A DNA stretch of 64,000 nt from Lathyrus oleraceus (GCF_024323335.1 NC_066583.1:272622916-272686915); one strand, 5' to 3'. Counted from the first letter of the stretch, positions 45,661-58,387 are shown. The notes: generated by a model not told the origin, from the letters alone. Program-made: numbers and translations.

Positions 45661-46600
45661 CTATGACTTCCCTAGCAGGGCCGGGATGGTTATCTCCCCA
45701 GTAGGTTTTAGATCGGTGTTTCCTCAGCAGCCAGGCCCGAAGGTTGCTATTTCCCCAGCGGAGGTATCTGTTGGTAGTGGCTTCTCCAAGCAGAGTCGGG
45801 ATTGCTATATCCCCAACAAGTTGGAGATTGTTGTTTTCCCCACAGAGTGCGTTGGTGGTTCTTTCCCCAGCGAAGTCCCCAAGCGGATCGGGTGCGAAGT
45901 AGGTTATTCCTGGTAAGGGTGGCCTATTTCCCAGCAGCAGTGCTATTCCCCAGCAGGGTGGAGGCTGGAGTGTTGGCGAGTTCCTTAGCAGAGTGCTTCG
46001 AGCTTCCCAGGAGAGTCCCCTCGAGGGGGATACTTTTTATGCATGCATCATTTAGGAGATCATAGCATATTGCATAGCTAATTGCGTAGCATTTCCATAA
46101 TTATGGAGCATTGCGCTAAAAAAAACCATGCATCATCATTGCAAGCATCAGCTAGCCTCAAGCCGTGGTTACCGTTTGAGATTTGGTTTCGCCAGTTGGT
46201 GAAGATGCTACTCAAGCCGTGGTTACCGTTTGAGAAGTGGTTTCGCTAGTTGGAAGATCAACGTCGGCATTGCAAGCATCAGTTACTCGAGCCGTGGTTA
46301 CCGCTTGGGAGATGGTTTTGCCGGATGGTGAAGATGTTACTCTGAGGAGTTTAGCATCGTAACGATGGGTCAACCGTATTCCCCAGTAGTGCGATACTGG
46401 AGGAGATTTCTGTCGTGCGAGATAGGAGTTGGAAGGTGTTACTCTGAGGAGTTCAGCATCATGACGTTGGAGCAATAATGTTCCCCAGTAGTGTGATATT
46501 GGAGGAAATTTTTCTATCGGACGGAGATGGAAATAAAATCAAAGAATGTTATGCGATCAGCGCGAAAACACATTTCGATTGGAGAAAAGGAAGTGTTGCG
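45661..46600. other. Ogre A 3' region: CCCCAGCAG and CCGTGGTTACCG repeats
   Basis: 45680-46015 holds about ten irregular copies of a pyrimidine-rich TTNCCCCAGCAGRG motif spaced about 30-45 bp. 46150-46340 holds three imperfect copies of a roughly 60-130 bp phrase with GCCGTGGTTACCGYTTG and GGTTTYGCC. No gene. Confidence 0.7.
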
Positions 46601-47504
46601 GCATTTTCTGGAGAACGGGGTTCAAATGGAGATTGGAGTTGAAGATTATATCCGGGATGAGGTCCTCAGGATTATCTTCTGATCATGTGTCACCTTAGAC
46701 TTTGGCTGAGGCCGACAGAAGTCGTTATGGGTGTCTTCTGAGGAAGAGATGCACATGTTACCTTCCTTTCGTGAAGGTGTGCCCTCTGATATGTCGCCAT
46801 CAGAGTGGTGTTTTGGTGTTATTTCCGGTGTTGCCAGCGGAATTATCACAAGAAAGCGGAGAGCGGGGTTCAAATGGAGAGAAGGAGATGTTGCGGCATT
46901 TTCTGGAGAACGGGGTTCAAATGGAGAAAGGGAGACACAGGGTGTTTTTTGGAGAACGGGGTTCACAATGGCGATCGCGAGTTATCGTCAGGCGACTGGG
47001 GTTCAATTGGAGAGCGGGGTTCATTGTTTGGCAAGCAAGACTACTATGAAGTTGTCGGGGTTCAAATGCGGTGGTCAGGGATCATACGCGCGAAAATATT
47101 TGTCCGGGGTTCAAGAAAAACGAAAAAGAGGAAATCATCAGAAAGTTTCGGGGTTCAAGAAAAGCAAAAAAAAAAGATTATCAATTAGAGGGTTTCGGGG
47201 TTCAAGAAAAAGAAATAATAATCCCCAGCGGATGCGGTGTTCAGGCCATGGTTATTCCTGTGTTACCATTTATTTTGGTATCCATACCAATTTCTGTGCG
47301 GTATTCAGGCCGACTTTCTCTGTACCAGACGGATTCTTCTTTGAGATTGTTTCTTTGCCGATTCTGACAGGTATTGTTAATTATTTTCCCATCAGAGTGC
47401 AAATTGTTCGTCTGTTCTTGGTATTCAATCACTCTTCACCCTAATCATCTGAAAGACGAGGCTGTTCATATCGACAGGTTCACAGTGAATTGAATAGGGG
47501 CAGC
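46601..47504. other. Ogre A 3' region with GGGGTTCAA repeats, up to polypurine tract
   Basis: About ten copies of CGGGGTTCAA or close variants between 46615 and 47200, several within the phrase GGAGAACGGGGTTCAAATGG. Overlapping ORFs exist in all three forward frames, including 237 codons from 46731. This is a repeat effect and I do not call them genes. Ends with the purine tract AGGGGCAGC at 47496-47504. Confidence 0.65.
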
Positions 47505-49799
47505 TGTAACACCTCAAAATTTGCCCTCCTCTCTTGGGACTAGCTTAGCATATTGCATTTCATTTTGTAGGACATTAGGCATTTGCATATTGCATATCAT
47601 GTGGAAACAATAAGCAAGTCATCCTCCTAGGTCTGTCTCAGAAGATAAAGAGGTTAAAAGATTCAAGTCTGAGGGTCTCATGAATTGATCACTAGCCATC
47701 TGAGGGATTGTGCTTCAATTAGGGTTTTTTGGTTCCTCAAGGAGATTGATCATTATCTTGATTGCAATGGTACATCACCATCATCATGGTCTCATCATCA
47801 CCAAGAGGTTCATTGTGCCTGATCGTGTTCCTTGGGATTAGGGTTTTGACCTCTGGTCAACCCTAATCAGTTGCATTATACCAATCAGGGTTTTTCAAGG
47901 AGATGAGGTTTTTAATGAGTTGGAGATCATCATATGATTTTATTGAGCTTGTATAAGCTAGGGTTTCATGTTGGAGCCATTTCACCAAGAGGTTGAGGCT
48001 CAAAATTCATCTGTGCATGACAAAGTCATCTATCAACTGCAAAAGTCAACCACAGGTCAACTGTTGGATTTGGAGGTGGGAAGTGGTTAGAAATACTTCA
48101 CTCATGTTCAAACAAGTCTCATTTGACATTTCAAACATCAACATTGAAGAAAATAAAGTCAGGACAAAACTTTCCAAAAATAGTAAGTGACCTGTAATTT
48201 GAAATTGCCAAAAATGGAAAGGTTTTCAACTTAAGATTACATCATCAAGAAAGCTTCAAATGAAATTTTGTTGAACATGAAAGTTGTAGATCTTTCTCTC
48301 CCATTTCCAAAAAGTCCAAGATCATCAATTTCTCATGTGTGGTTAAGGAGATATGATCAAAACTTGGCCAAGTGAACATGGAACTTCAAATGAGCATAAC
48401 TTCTCAACCAAAGCTCCAAATTGCATGGCTCTTTTTGCATTGTTCTTATTTTGACCTATAATTTCCAAATCTTGCATTGCATTGCATAATTTGTCATCAC
48501 ATGAACACTTGCCAATTTTGGGATTTTTGGAGGGAATTTTCATAATTTAAATTTGGTGCATAATTTGAATATTTTGCCTTTGCCAATAATTTTAAAAAAC
48601 TCATTTTAAGTGAAGATACAAGGGATTCGTGTACTGTTCACATGCCATGTCCATGCATAAGGGTGAAATCCCAATTTGACAAAACACCTCCAAACTTCCC
48701 TAATTTTCATTAGCACATTGGTTAATCTTAATTAAGCATGATTAAGAGGGAGTATATAACATGAAACCCTAACAGAATTTCACAAGAACACTTCATAATT
48801 TTCAGATCTCAAATTTTTCACACTTTTTTCTCTCAATTTTTTCTCTCAATTTCTTCAAATCAAACCATATTTCCTTGCCTAATTCATCACTCTGAAGCAT
48901 CATTGATCATTATTGGACTTGAAACCAAGGCAATTCGTGCACATTGGAGCAGCTCAAGCTTGAAGCTCATCAATGGTGAAATCCAAATTCGGTTGAATCA
49001 AGGACAATTGGACCTCAAGCCTTCATCCAAACACTTGTACAAGCTTGCTAGAAGACATTTGAAGCATTGCCAGGCCTGGATTCATCGAAATGCAAAACTG
49101 CTCTTCAAGAGGTCATAAAATCGTTCCTCTTATTTCTCAATTTGCTTATGCTATACTTGTAGATCATGCTGTTGTGGTTAATCTGAGCTTCGATTCATTA
49201 AAATCCATGCCATATTCATTGAGATTCGACTGTTTAAAGTTTGATGATGAAAATTGAATTGCTCGATCCGCTTGATATAGGATGTTATTTGCTTAGCCAT
49301 GCATGAATCTTTGGTCTATGATGTGTGTGCTACATGAATATATGTTCATTTTTGAAAACTGAGAAATTTGTTCTTGAGTGAGTTTGAATGCTTGCTGTTC
49401 ATTCTGGCCGCGCGAAGAAGATGATGTTCAGAGCTATGGCCACAGTTTCGATTTGTATTAGGCCACACAAATTCGTTTCCAAAGGTTCATGTTAGGGCTT
49501 GTTTTCTATTGGCTCATGCAGCGCCCCATGCTGGCCTTCTGATTGGCCAGCGTTTCAATTAAATGAAACGGTGCGTATTGCACCTGGCGCCAAAGCCAAT
49601 ATTTCAAATTAATATTACAAATTCCAATTAATTCATTTACTTGTTCAATTTTTATTTCATTTTCATTTCCATCTTCTAAAATTCATAACAAATCCAAAAA
49701 TGATCCAAAAAATGTGAGGATTTTTGCATTGATTTTCTTTTTCTCTCTAGTTTTTATCACTATGATAACTCAAATTGTGCCTGGCTGGATTTAATTTTG

Positions 49800-50530
49800 C
49801 CCTAGGGTTCTTGTACATGTGTGCATTTTGACCTTGCCTTGCTTCTTCATTTGTGAAATGCTCAATTCTAATCCAATGCTCATGAAACTTTACATGATGA
49901 AACTAGACATCTTGCTGGACATTTTGGTGTTGAGTTTGCATTTTTATCAATTGACATTGCTGATTTATGATTTTTCTAAGGTAGGTGTGACAATTTGTGT
50001 CACACCTTGTGATGTCCAACATGATGAATGAATTTGCCATGCCAAATGAATTCCAAATGTTCTGATTTTTTGTATGGTGCTTGATATGCATGTTGTGAAT
50101 GCTCATGATGTTTTGTGGAATTTTTGGAATCATTTCTGATTTGATTGAGATTTTTCATTCTGGATGATCATTTGTGAACTTTTGAATGGCATTGATCTTC
50201 ATTCATTTGTGAAATGCTTGTGGTTTATCCTATGAATGTGAAATTTTGCACACTCTTTCTAGACATGTTAAAGTTTGTTGTGGCTTTGGTTTGAGGTTTT
50301 TACCAATTACCATTTCTGTTTTAGGCTTGTGCTAAGTTGATGTGCCATTTGGTGTCACATATGTGCTTGATTGTGCTTGCCTTGACTTATGCAATTTGAT
50401 TACCATGCTTAATGCTGTCCAAATGTCCTAATTTTTTGTGTGATGATCATGTTGTATGTTCTGTTTACCCATGAAGTTTGCCAAAATTATTTGAATCATT
50501 TTTGAATTATTGTGCATTTGTTCATTCTGA
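49800..50530. repeat. degenerate internal duplication in Ogre A LTR, unit about 360 bp
   Basis: Two diverged copies follow each other. Shared phrases in the same order include TTTGTGAAATGCT, CTAGACAT, a GTGTCACA block, a CCAAATGTYCTRATTTTTTGT block, TGCATGTTGTGAATG or CATGTTGTATG, and GAATCATTTYTGA followed by TTCATTCTG. By eye copy 1 is about 49800-50160 and copy 2 about 50170-50530. Confidence 0.5.
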
Positions 50531-51859
50531 TGTCACAATGTGGTCATAACTTGCATACCTTGCCATGTTTGGTTCATGAAATGAATTTGGTAATTGATAT
50601 TGACATGAGACCTTTTGGATTATGTTCTTGATTAATTGAAGTTGATTCATGTCAATTTTCATGTTCTGTTTTGGATTTTTTCTCCCTCTTTGACCCTAGG
50701 CCTTGACCTAGTGGTTTGCCTCTCATGTTTGAGCTTTGATTTCAGGTTGAACATCCAGGTTATATGGTTCATGATGCAATATCACTTGAGCCTTTGATGT
50801 TTACTTTTGACTACTAACCTTGTGTGTTTTGTAGGGTTGTTAACTCATTTGAGTTTGACTTGTTGGCTTATGCCTTTGATCATTGGGTTTGACTGTTGAT
50901 CTTAGTGTTGTCTGTTTTTCTGTACAGTTGAACTGATTTGCTTGATGTTTCCACAGGTACATAAGTTGCTTAAGTTCGTTTTGAACTCGCTTTTGCTTGG
51001 TTGCTTAACCACATAGGTATAACTCTCTGACTTCATGTAGTCTGGAAGACCTGTCCTGTTACTTGGGCAGGCACCTGTCTGAAGCCCTCCTTAAGAGGCA
51101 ATGCTTGTGAATGTTTAAATTTGTGCCAAGCAGGAAAAGTCCTTTGATAAGGCAATTGGCAGATAAAAGAGATGTGTAGTCCATCTCCTGCTATTCAGTG
51201 TGTCATTCACTTTGCTCACATACCTTGTGTTGATGCATTGTGGATATTAACCCAAGATCTTTGTTGAGTCAGTCATATGTGGAGAAGAGTTCCAACTTTC
51301 TGAACTCCCACACTTTCATTTGTCTGAAGCTCTCCCAGGCCAGGGATAAGAGCTCTGAGGTCTTACCCTCACTTCCCATTTCATCTGCTTCACCCTAACT
51401 CTCAATGTTAGGGTTAAGAGCTAACTACACCCGATTCCAGTTGGCTTGTGTTTCACAGCCTAACCTTGTGTGAGCCCACTTTGTTTGTATATAGTGTGTG
51501 CTAATTGTGTGTATGTTTGCTTTGCCTGTGCTGTTTAGGATAGCTTGTTGCCTGTGCAAGTTAGATAGAAACCTCAACCTAGGACCATGGTGGATTGCAT
51601 GATAACTATTAAGCTCGAGTCAGTCTCCCTTTTAGTTTGTCATTTCCCAGTCTCTGGTTAGGAGAAAGTTTCTCCCCTGTTAAGGGGAACTACGTTGCCC
51701 TGATCCTCATACCAGATGAGGTACGTAGGCAGGAGGTCGTACGAGATCTCTCCGGGCACCCTTTTTCTTTTTGAGTGTGTTTGCTTGACAGTTATTAGGC
51801 TCGAGTTCCCGACTCCCTATTAACTTGTTTGTTTGTTATCCATCTTGTGTGTTAGGAGA

Positions 51860-52080
51860 TAGATGTAAGACCAGCGATTGGCATTCCGTATCCTATTGGT
51901 GTTTGTTTGTGTGGAGTCTGACGTAAGTCCAGCGATTGGCAGTTAGTTTCCAGTGTGTGTTTGTTGGTTCGGAGTCTGATGTAAGTCCAGCAATTGGCGT
52001 TCGGTTTCCATGTTTGCCGGTTTGTGTGGAGTCTGACGTAAGCCCAGCGATTGGCAGTTGATTTCCCGTGTGTGTTTTGT
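51860..52080. repeat. four tandem copies of a GTAAGTCCAGCGATTGGC unit in Ogre A LTR
   Basis: Units of about 55-66 bp at about 51865, 51920, 51978 and 52035, each with GTAAGNCCAGCRATTGGC, then TTTCC and a TGTGTGTTTG-like stretch. Antisense ORFs across it are repeat artefacts. Confidence 0.8.
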
Positions 52081-52473
52081 TTGGCGTGCGTGAGCCGAAC
52101 TACGGTAGCTCTGATTCTCATTCCAGATGAGATACGTAGGCATAGGATGCGATATCCTAGCGAGCCCGTTCCCCTCTTCTCCCATCTGTCTTGTTATTCC
52201 AGTGTGTGTGTGTGTGCATTCTTTTGAGCAGTGTTTAGCAACCTTTCTTCTATTCTTTTGAGCGTGGATCCCGTCGAGTACGAAGGATGCGTAGGGGTGC
52301 TAATACCTTCCCTTCGCATAACCGACTCCCGATCCCATCTCTCTTTGGTCGCGAGACCATGTCTTTTCCAGGTTTACTTCGAGCGTTTCCTTTCCCTCTT
52401 TGGGATAAATAACGCACGGTGGCGGCTCTGTTTGTTTTGTTTTTCCCGCCGGTTGTTTTTCGCGGATGCGACA

Positions 52474-52740
52474 TTTCCAATTAAGGATCAACGTGTGCTA
52501 CGTCTATTTCCAATTAAGGATCACCGCCTATCTACCACGCCTATTTCCAATTAAGGATCAACGTGTGCTACGTCTATTTCCAATTAAGGATTACCGTCTA
52601 TCTACCACGCCTATTTCCAATTAAGGATCAACGTGTGCTACGTCTATTTCCAATTAAGGATCACCGTCTATCTACCACGCCTATTTCCAATTAAGGATCA
52701 ACGTGTTCTACGTCTATTTCCAATTAAGGATCACTGTCTA
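52474..52740. repeat. 70-bp tandem array in Tekay LTR, about 4 copies
   Basis: Alternating 33 and 37 bp half units, each starting TATTTCCAATTAAGGAT and followed by either CAACGTGTGCTACGTC or CACCGTCTATCTACCACG. Eight half units are seen. The array is entered directly from the Ogre A LTR end. Confidence 0.92.
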
Positions 52741-53291
52741 TGTGAACCCACAGTTTAACCGCTTCCACTATGAAGCCGACCATGCCATGAATGAATGTAC
52801 AAATACCAATACATATGCAATTAAGATCATCTCTACCATCTTAACATTCCACATATCACCACAATTCAACTCTATGAATTATCCACCAATGGTACATATA
52901 CACATTCATGACAAATACATCATTCACATAATATGCAATTAAGATCATCTCTACCATCTTAATCATTCCACATATAACCATAATTCAACTCTATAAGTTA
53001 TCCACCAATAGCACACATACGCATTCATAACAATATATCATTCACAAATATATGCTAATTATCAAATACTCACACTCCAATGGTACATATACACATTCAT
53101 CATAATATATATCATTCATAATATTACATATACACATTCATCATAATATATATCATTCATAATAATACATATACACATTCATAATAATATATATTATTCA
53201 CAAATATAAACTACTTATCAAACACGCACCCTAGATTTCATTGCAAATGAATACAACTTTTAAAATCTCAATTTTTCAATTTTCAACAGTG

Positions 53292-53470
53292 GTAACCGGT
53301 TAACGCTCGGTGGGTAACCGGTTACTGTAAAACAGAAATTACAGATTTTTAAGCAAGTAACCGGTTAACGCTCGGTGAGTAACCGGTTACTATAAAACAA
53401 AATTAACAGATTTTTAAGCAAGTAACCGGTTAACGCTCGGTGAGTAACCGGTTACTGTAAAACAGAATCA
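53292..53470. repeat. three 65-bp tandem units with GTAACCGGTTA palindromes, Tekay LTR
   Basis: Copies start at 53292, 53357 and 53422. Each carries GTAACCGGTTAACGC, TCGGTGRG, then GTAACCGGTTACTGTAAAAC and an AT-rich linker. The first copy is preceded by CAACAGTG. Strongly similar to the Angela leader repeats at 20741-21012. Confidence 0.9.
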
Positions 53471-54233
53471 GAATTTTCTTGCGTTTTTCATCGTTGGAGG
53501 ACTTTCGGACCTCCGATTTCGATTCCGTAAAAAGCCAAACGTTCAGAAAATTATAACTCATACAATACTCTAAATATATAACATTAATTTTCAGTTTTAA
53601 CACAATCAATCACCACAATCAAGCATACTCATCAAAACCGAACAATTCCAAACAACCATACAAAATTAGGGATTTTAACATAAACATACATCTATCCATT
53701 GATCCAATCATACTAACCCATAATAATAAGGATTCCCCCCTTACCTCTTCAATTTTCTGGAAACCCTAGCTTCTCTCTTGTTCTCCCCCTCTTCTCCTTA
53801 CTTTTCCTCTTCTCTTTCTATATTGTTGTCAAATGATTTAATGAATCCTAATTCTCACTCTCCTCACCTCTTACTATTTATATTATTATATTTGGGCTTA
53901 AAGAGTGATACCTCTAATTTAATTAATAGGCCCAATAAGACCTAATATTTAAATATCTCTAATTAGTTCAATTAAATTAAACTAACACAATAAACCCACC
54001 AAGCTAATTAATATAATCAATTATTCAATTATATCTCATATCAACCAAATAAGTAATTAACACACCAAATTAATTAATATAATCGATTATTATACTACCT
54101 AACAACCAATTAATTAATTAACACTCCAAATAATTAAAATAAAATATAATAATAATAATATAAGAATTAAATACTAAAAGTTGGGTTGTTACAACTCTCC
54201 CCCACTTAAAAGATTTTCGGCCTCGAAAATACC

Positions 54234-56960
54234 TCAAACGAACATCTCCGGATACGATTCCTTAATCTTATCCCCGAGTTCCCAAGTAATATTGCCATTG
54301 GCGACTCCGTCCCATATTACTTTCACCAAAGGAATCTCCTTACCTCGAAGCTTCTTCACTTCTCGATCTTCAATTCGCATAGGTGATGTATCAACCGTCA
54401 AATTATCCCGCACTTGAACATCATCTAATGGAACAACATGCGATGGATCCGCAATGTACCTCCTCAATTGAGACACATGGAACACATCATGAAGATTAGA
54501 AAGTGATGGTGGTAATGCAATCCGATATGCCACTTCACCTACCCTCTCGGAAATCTGATAAGGACCAATGAAACGCGGTGTCAACTTACGCGACTTCAAA
54601 GCTCTACCAACACCCGTTATTGGCATAACTCGAAGAAACACATGCTCATCTTTCTCAAACTTAAGAGCTTTCCTCCTCTTATCATGATAACTCTTTTGAC
54701 AACTCTGAGAAGCCTTCATCTTTTCTTGAATCATCTTAATCTTATCCGTAGTCTCTTGAATCAACTCGGGTCCAATCACAGCACTCTCTCCCGATTCGTA
54801 CCAACATAAAGGAGTTCTACACCTTCTACCATAAAGAGCCTCAAAAGGTGCCATTCCAATACTCGAATGGAAATTGTTGTTATACGTAAACTCGATCAAA
54901 GGCAAGAAACTATCCCAATTTCCTCCTTGTTCCAAAACACAAGACCTCAAAAGATCTTCAAGTGACTGAATAGTCCTCTCCGTTTGACCATCAGTTTGTG
55001 GATGATATACCGAACTCAAACGCAACTTCGTACCCAAAGCACTTTGCAAACCTTCCCAAAATCTAGAAGTGAACCTCAGATCTCTATCCGAAACAATGCT
55101 CGACGGAATACCATGCAAACACACAATCCTCTCGATGTACAACTTAGTAAGTCTCTCCATCGAATAATCCATCCTCATCGGAATAAAATGAGCACATTTC
55201 GTCAACCTGTCTACAACGACCCAAATCGCCTCACAATTACTCGATGTTCTCGGCAAACCCGAAACAAAATCCATAGAGATACTATCCCACTTCCACTCGG
55301 GAATAGATAACGGTTGCATCAAACCAGACGTCTTTTGATGTTCAATCTTTGACTTTTGACAAGTCAAACATGAATACACAAATTCCGCTACATCCTTCTT
55401 CATACCTTGCCACCAAATCATCTTTCTCAAGTCTTGATACATCTTAGTAGCACCAGGGTGAATACTCAGACCACTTCTATGCCCTTCCTCAAGAATCCTC
55501 TTTCTCAAATCCGTGACATCTAGAACACAAACTCGATCACGACACCTCATGATACCATTCTCATCAATCCGAAAGTCACTATCTTTGCCTTGATTAATCA
55601 ATGTCATAACATCGACTAATTTCAAATCTGACTTCTGACCTTCTCTAATCTCGTCAAGAATGCCACACGTAAGCTTCAACATACCAAGCTTAACACACGA
55701 AGACGTCGCTTCACAAACCAAACTCAAATCTCAAAATTGCTCTAACAATTCAAACTCTCGAATCATCAACATAGACATGTGCAATGACTTCCTACTCAAT
55801 GCATCGGCTACAACATTCGCCTTTCCAGGATGATAATTCAAACCAAAATCATAATCCTTCAAGAATTCCAACCATCTCCTTTGCCTCATATTCAATTCTT
55901 TCTGATCGAACAAGTACTTCAAACTCTTGTGATCACTAAACACATCAAATCGCGATCCAAACAAATAATGTCTCCAAAGCTTCAACACAAACACAACGGC
56001 GGCCAACTCTAAATCATGCGTCGGATAATTCCTCTCATGAACTTTAAGTTGCCTTGAAGCATAAGCTACCACTTGCCCTTTTTGCATCAAAACACCTCCT
56101 AAACCCAACAAAGAAGCATCACAATACACAACGAAAGGTTCTAACGGATCCGGTAAAATCAAAATAGGAGCCGTAGTCAATTTCTCTTAAGCTCTTGAAA
56201 GTTCGCTTCACACTGCGAAGTCCAAATGAAAGCTTGACCTTTCCTAGTCAACCGCGTCAATGGTAACGGCAACTTAGAAAATCCTTCAATGAACTTCCTA
56301 TAATAACCAGCCAAACCAAGGAAACTTCGAATCTCAGCAACAGACTTAGGAGCTTCCCACTGAGATACAACTTCAATCTTCGTAGGATCCACAGAAATAC
56401 CACCACTCGAAATCACATGTCCAAGAAAACTTACTTCACTCAACCAAAACTCACATTTAGAGAGTTTAGCAAACAACTTCCTCTCTTTCAACACCGATAA
56501 TTCAACCTTCAAATGCTCGGCATGATCCTCTTTACTCTTAGAATAGATCAATATATCTTCGATGAACACAACAACAAACTTATCCAGATAATCATGAAAA
56601 ATTCTATTCATATACTCCATAAATACACCAGACTAGTTCCAGGAGATCAATCGAAAACTCAACCTCACGTTCCGGCGGTAAATCACTTATATCTTCCGGA
56701 AATACCTCCGCAAACTCACAAACTATTGGCAATTCTTCAATCGTCCTCTTCTCACGAATATCCAAGGTTGCCAACAACATAAACAACTCGGCACCACCTT
56801 GCACCGATTCCTCAACTTGCTTAGCAGACACAAACCAATCTTCCTTAGCACCAACCTCAGGAAAAATAACTGTCTTCTTGAAACAGTTGATATACACCTG
56901 AATAACTTCTAACCAACACCATCCTCGAATCCGACCTCTCTTCGGGTTCAGGAAAAGCAC
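54234..56960 (-). pseudogene. Tekay-type pol remnant: RT fragment, RNase H, integrase, chromodomain
   Basis: Read from 56960 downward. A protease-end and pre-RT fragment (FKKTVIFPE, PPEREVEFSIDL) is followed at about 56630 by a deletion of most of the RT fingers and palm, then EYMNRIFH and the catalytic box FIEDILIYS, where FIDD is expected (codon about 56558-56560), so RT is inactive. RNase H follows ([25 protein letters not shown]), then a TGA at 55731-55733. The 497-codon integrase frame has HHCC (HPGATK..CLTCQ), D, D, E (MDFVSGLP, SDRDLRF, GQTERTIQ) and a C-terminal chromodomain-like segment (PLVKVIWDGVANGNITWELGDKI). It would have encoded chromatin-directed integration. Confidence 0.87.
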
Positions 56961-57275
56961 AACATTCTAAAAACAGGTTAACTAGCCAACACTAAACTCT
57001 TGCAGGCACAACACAATGTCCAAGCTCGATACAATTGGAACATCCAAGATAAGCAGACGCTTCTCCCCCACTTATTTCATTCCCAACCTGCCAATGGAGA
57101 ATAAAACAAGCATCGATAGTGTTCTCACACACATGTCGCATACTAGGGAACAAACACAATTAAACAACCTGGCCGGACAGACCAACCAGACAAACAGTAT
57201 CGATCGTGTCAGATACACAAATCGAATACAACGGGATGGAAAACCCTAACGACTATTGACCAACTGGTCGACCAT
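56961..57275. other. short remnant between Tekay primer site and pol; no gag
   Basis: Only about 315 bp where a full gag and protease (over 1.5 kb) should be. A run ending TTCTCCCCCACTTATTTCATTCC near 57060-57086 looks like a second purine tract on the minus strand, hinting at rearrangement. Nothing coding recognised. Confidence 0.6.
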
Positions 57276-57287
57276 GCTCTGATACCA
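57276..57287 (-). other. primer binding site of the Tekay element
   Basis: On the minus strand TGGTATCAGAGCATGG, four bases after the LTR end GTGTTACA. Initiator Met tRNA type, usual for this lineage. Confidence 0.85.
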
Positions 57288-58387
57288 CTAATGTAACACC
57301 CCTTTTCTACCCCAAAATACTTACATATAATCAGAGTAAATAGGCACACATATAACCAAAAGAGCATCACATTGACGTTTTCAAAAACTAAAAGCTTTCA
57401 AAAACCAACATCATTCATCATCAATATACAATACACCTGGTCATTATAAATAACACATTTCAATTATCATGAATATTCAAGAATATGCGTTCACAGCGGA
57501 AAATAATGAATACTCATGTATTTCATCAAATGATCCATGTCCCATACCATGATCATCTCTCAATAATCTCTTCAAAATAAACTAAAGCCATAATCAAGAT
57601 ATTTGACACTATGGCCTCTCAAACAACAATTGCAAATAAGCATGTTCACAAGTAATAACATAATACTTATCCAAATAAGATATGAGTTCAATACTACCAA
57701 TCTACCCCGTGTTACATGACCAGAGCATTGACTCATTACCTAGTCTTCAAACTAAAATACGGAAGCTCTCCGGCTAAATCTCAAATGAGCTACCTTCCAG
57801 TTACTTCAGCGATACTACTCCTGAGTATCTGCACGATACCCATGTAAAGGTAACATTCAAACAGAAAGGGTGAGAATTCAAATCATTATGAAGAAGTATA
57901 ATAAGGCACAATGATTCAATCAACAATTAAAGGAATTCATCACACTTCCTATAACCATGTACATAATACTAACCAATATTTATTTCACATGTTTCAAACA
58001 TCCATCAAAACTCAAGGAGTACAATATTAAAATCCAATACTATATTCCCAAAATTACACATAGCTACAATTATCACATAATCACATATTTTTCCAAGTTA
58101 TGTATCCAAACATCACCAAATTCAATTACCATATCTCATACACATATAACAATCACATCAAGTTATGTACTCAAACATCACCAAATTCAATTACCATATC
58201 TCATACACACATCACAATCACAACAATGCATACACTCAATTATCACATGACTCTAATGTGACTCAATGCAAGACATGTGACTCTATGCATGTGGTACCGC
58301 AATGTGAACCCAACGTTTCACCACTTTCCGATTCAATATCTAGAATCCAAGCCACGCTTCCGATCCGGACAAGATCAAAGCCACGAC

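Larger units (their letters stand above)
23240..52473 (+). mobile_element. Ogre A: 5'-truncated Ogre/Tat gypsy element, split by Ogre B
   Basis: It consists of about 23240-29611 plus 45661-52473; 29612-45655 is the nested Ogre B, and the AAGGT at 45656-45660 is the duplicated target. Present are a shortened gag-pro frame, an intron-like gap, RT-RH-INT, a long 3' region and a full 4969 bp 3' LTR. The 5' LTR, leader and ORF1 are absent. Two nonsense codons (24711, 25187) and two internal deletions make it defective. The start coordinate is approximate. Confidence 0.85.
47505..52473 (+). repeat. 3' LTR of Ogre A, 4969 bp
   Basis: Starts TGTAACACC after the purine tract and ends ATGCGACA. A TATA candidate (TATATAA) lies at 48753-48759, preceded by GAGGGAG. 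The 5 kb size is typical of Ogre. Its end (from about 52280, with GGTGCTAATACCTTCCCTTCG and a CGGTGGCGGCTCT block) resembles the end of Ogre B LTRs (GGTGCTAATACCTTCCC, GTCGGTGGCGACTCT). No partner 5' LTR is in the window. The next bases are TTTCC of the Tekay repeat array. Confidence 0.85.
52474..54193 (-). repeat. 3' LTR of the Tekay element, partial
   Basis: On the minus strand it starts TGTAACAACCC at 54193, right after the purine tract (minus AGTGGGGGAGAG), and is lost beyond 52474 where the Ogre A LTR begins. It contains a 70-bp tandem array (52474-52740), AT-rich sequence with TCATAATATATATCATTCA repeats (about 53090-53190) and the TAACCGGTTA repeats (53292-53470). Confidence 0.8.

Noticed and set aside
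46600..47210. GGGGTTCAA repeats as tRNA B boxes
   Set aside because: Resemblance to GGTTCGANTCC is partial, no A box or cloverleaf is present, and the motif occurs ten times.
46731..47444. 237-codon ORF and two overlapping ORFs
   Set aside because: All three frames are open over a motif-repeat region; no known domain; position is the non-coding 3' region of Ogre A.
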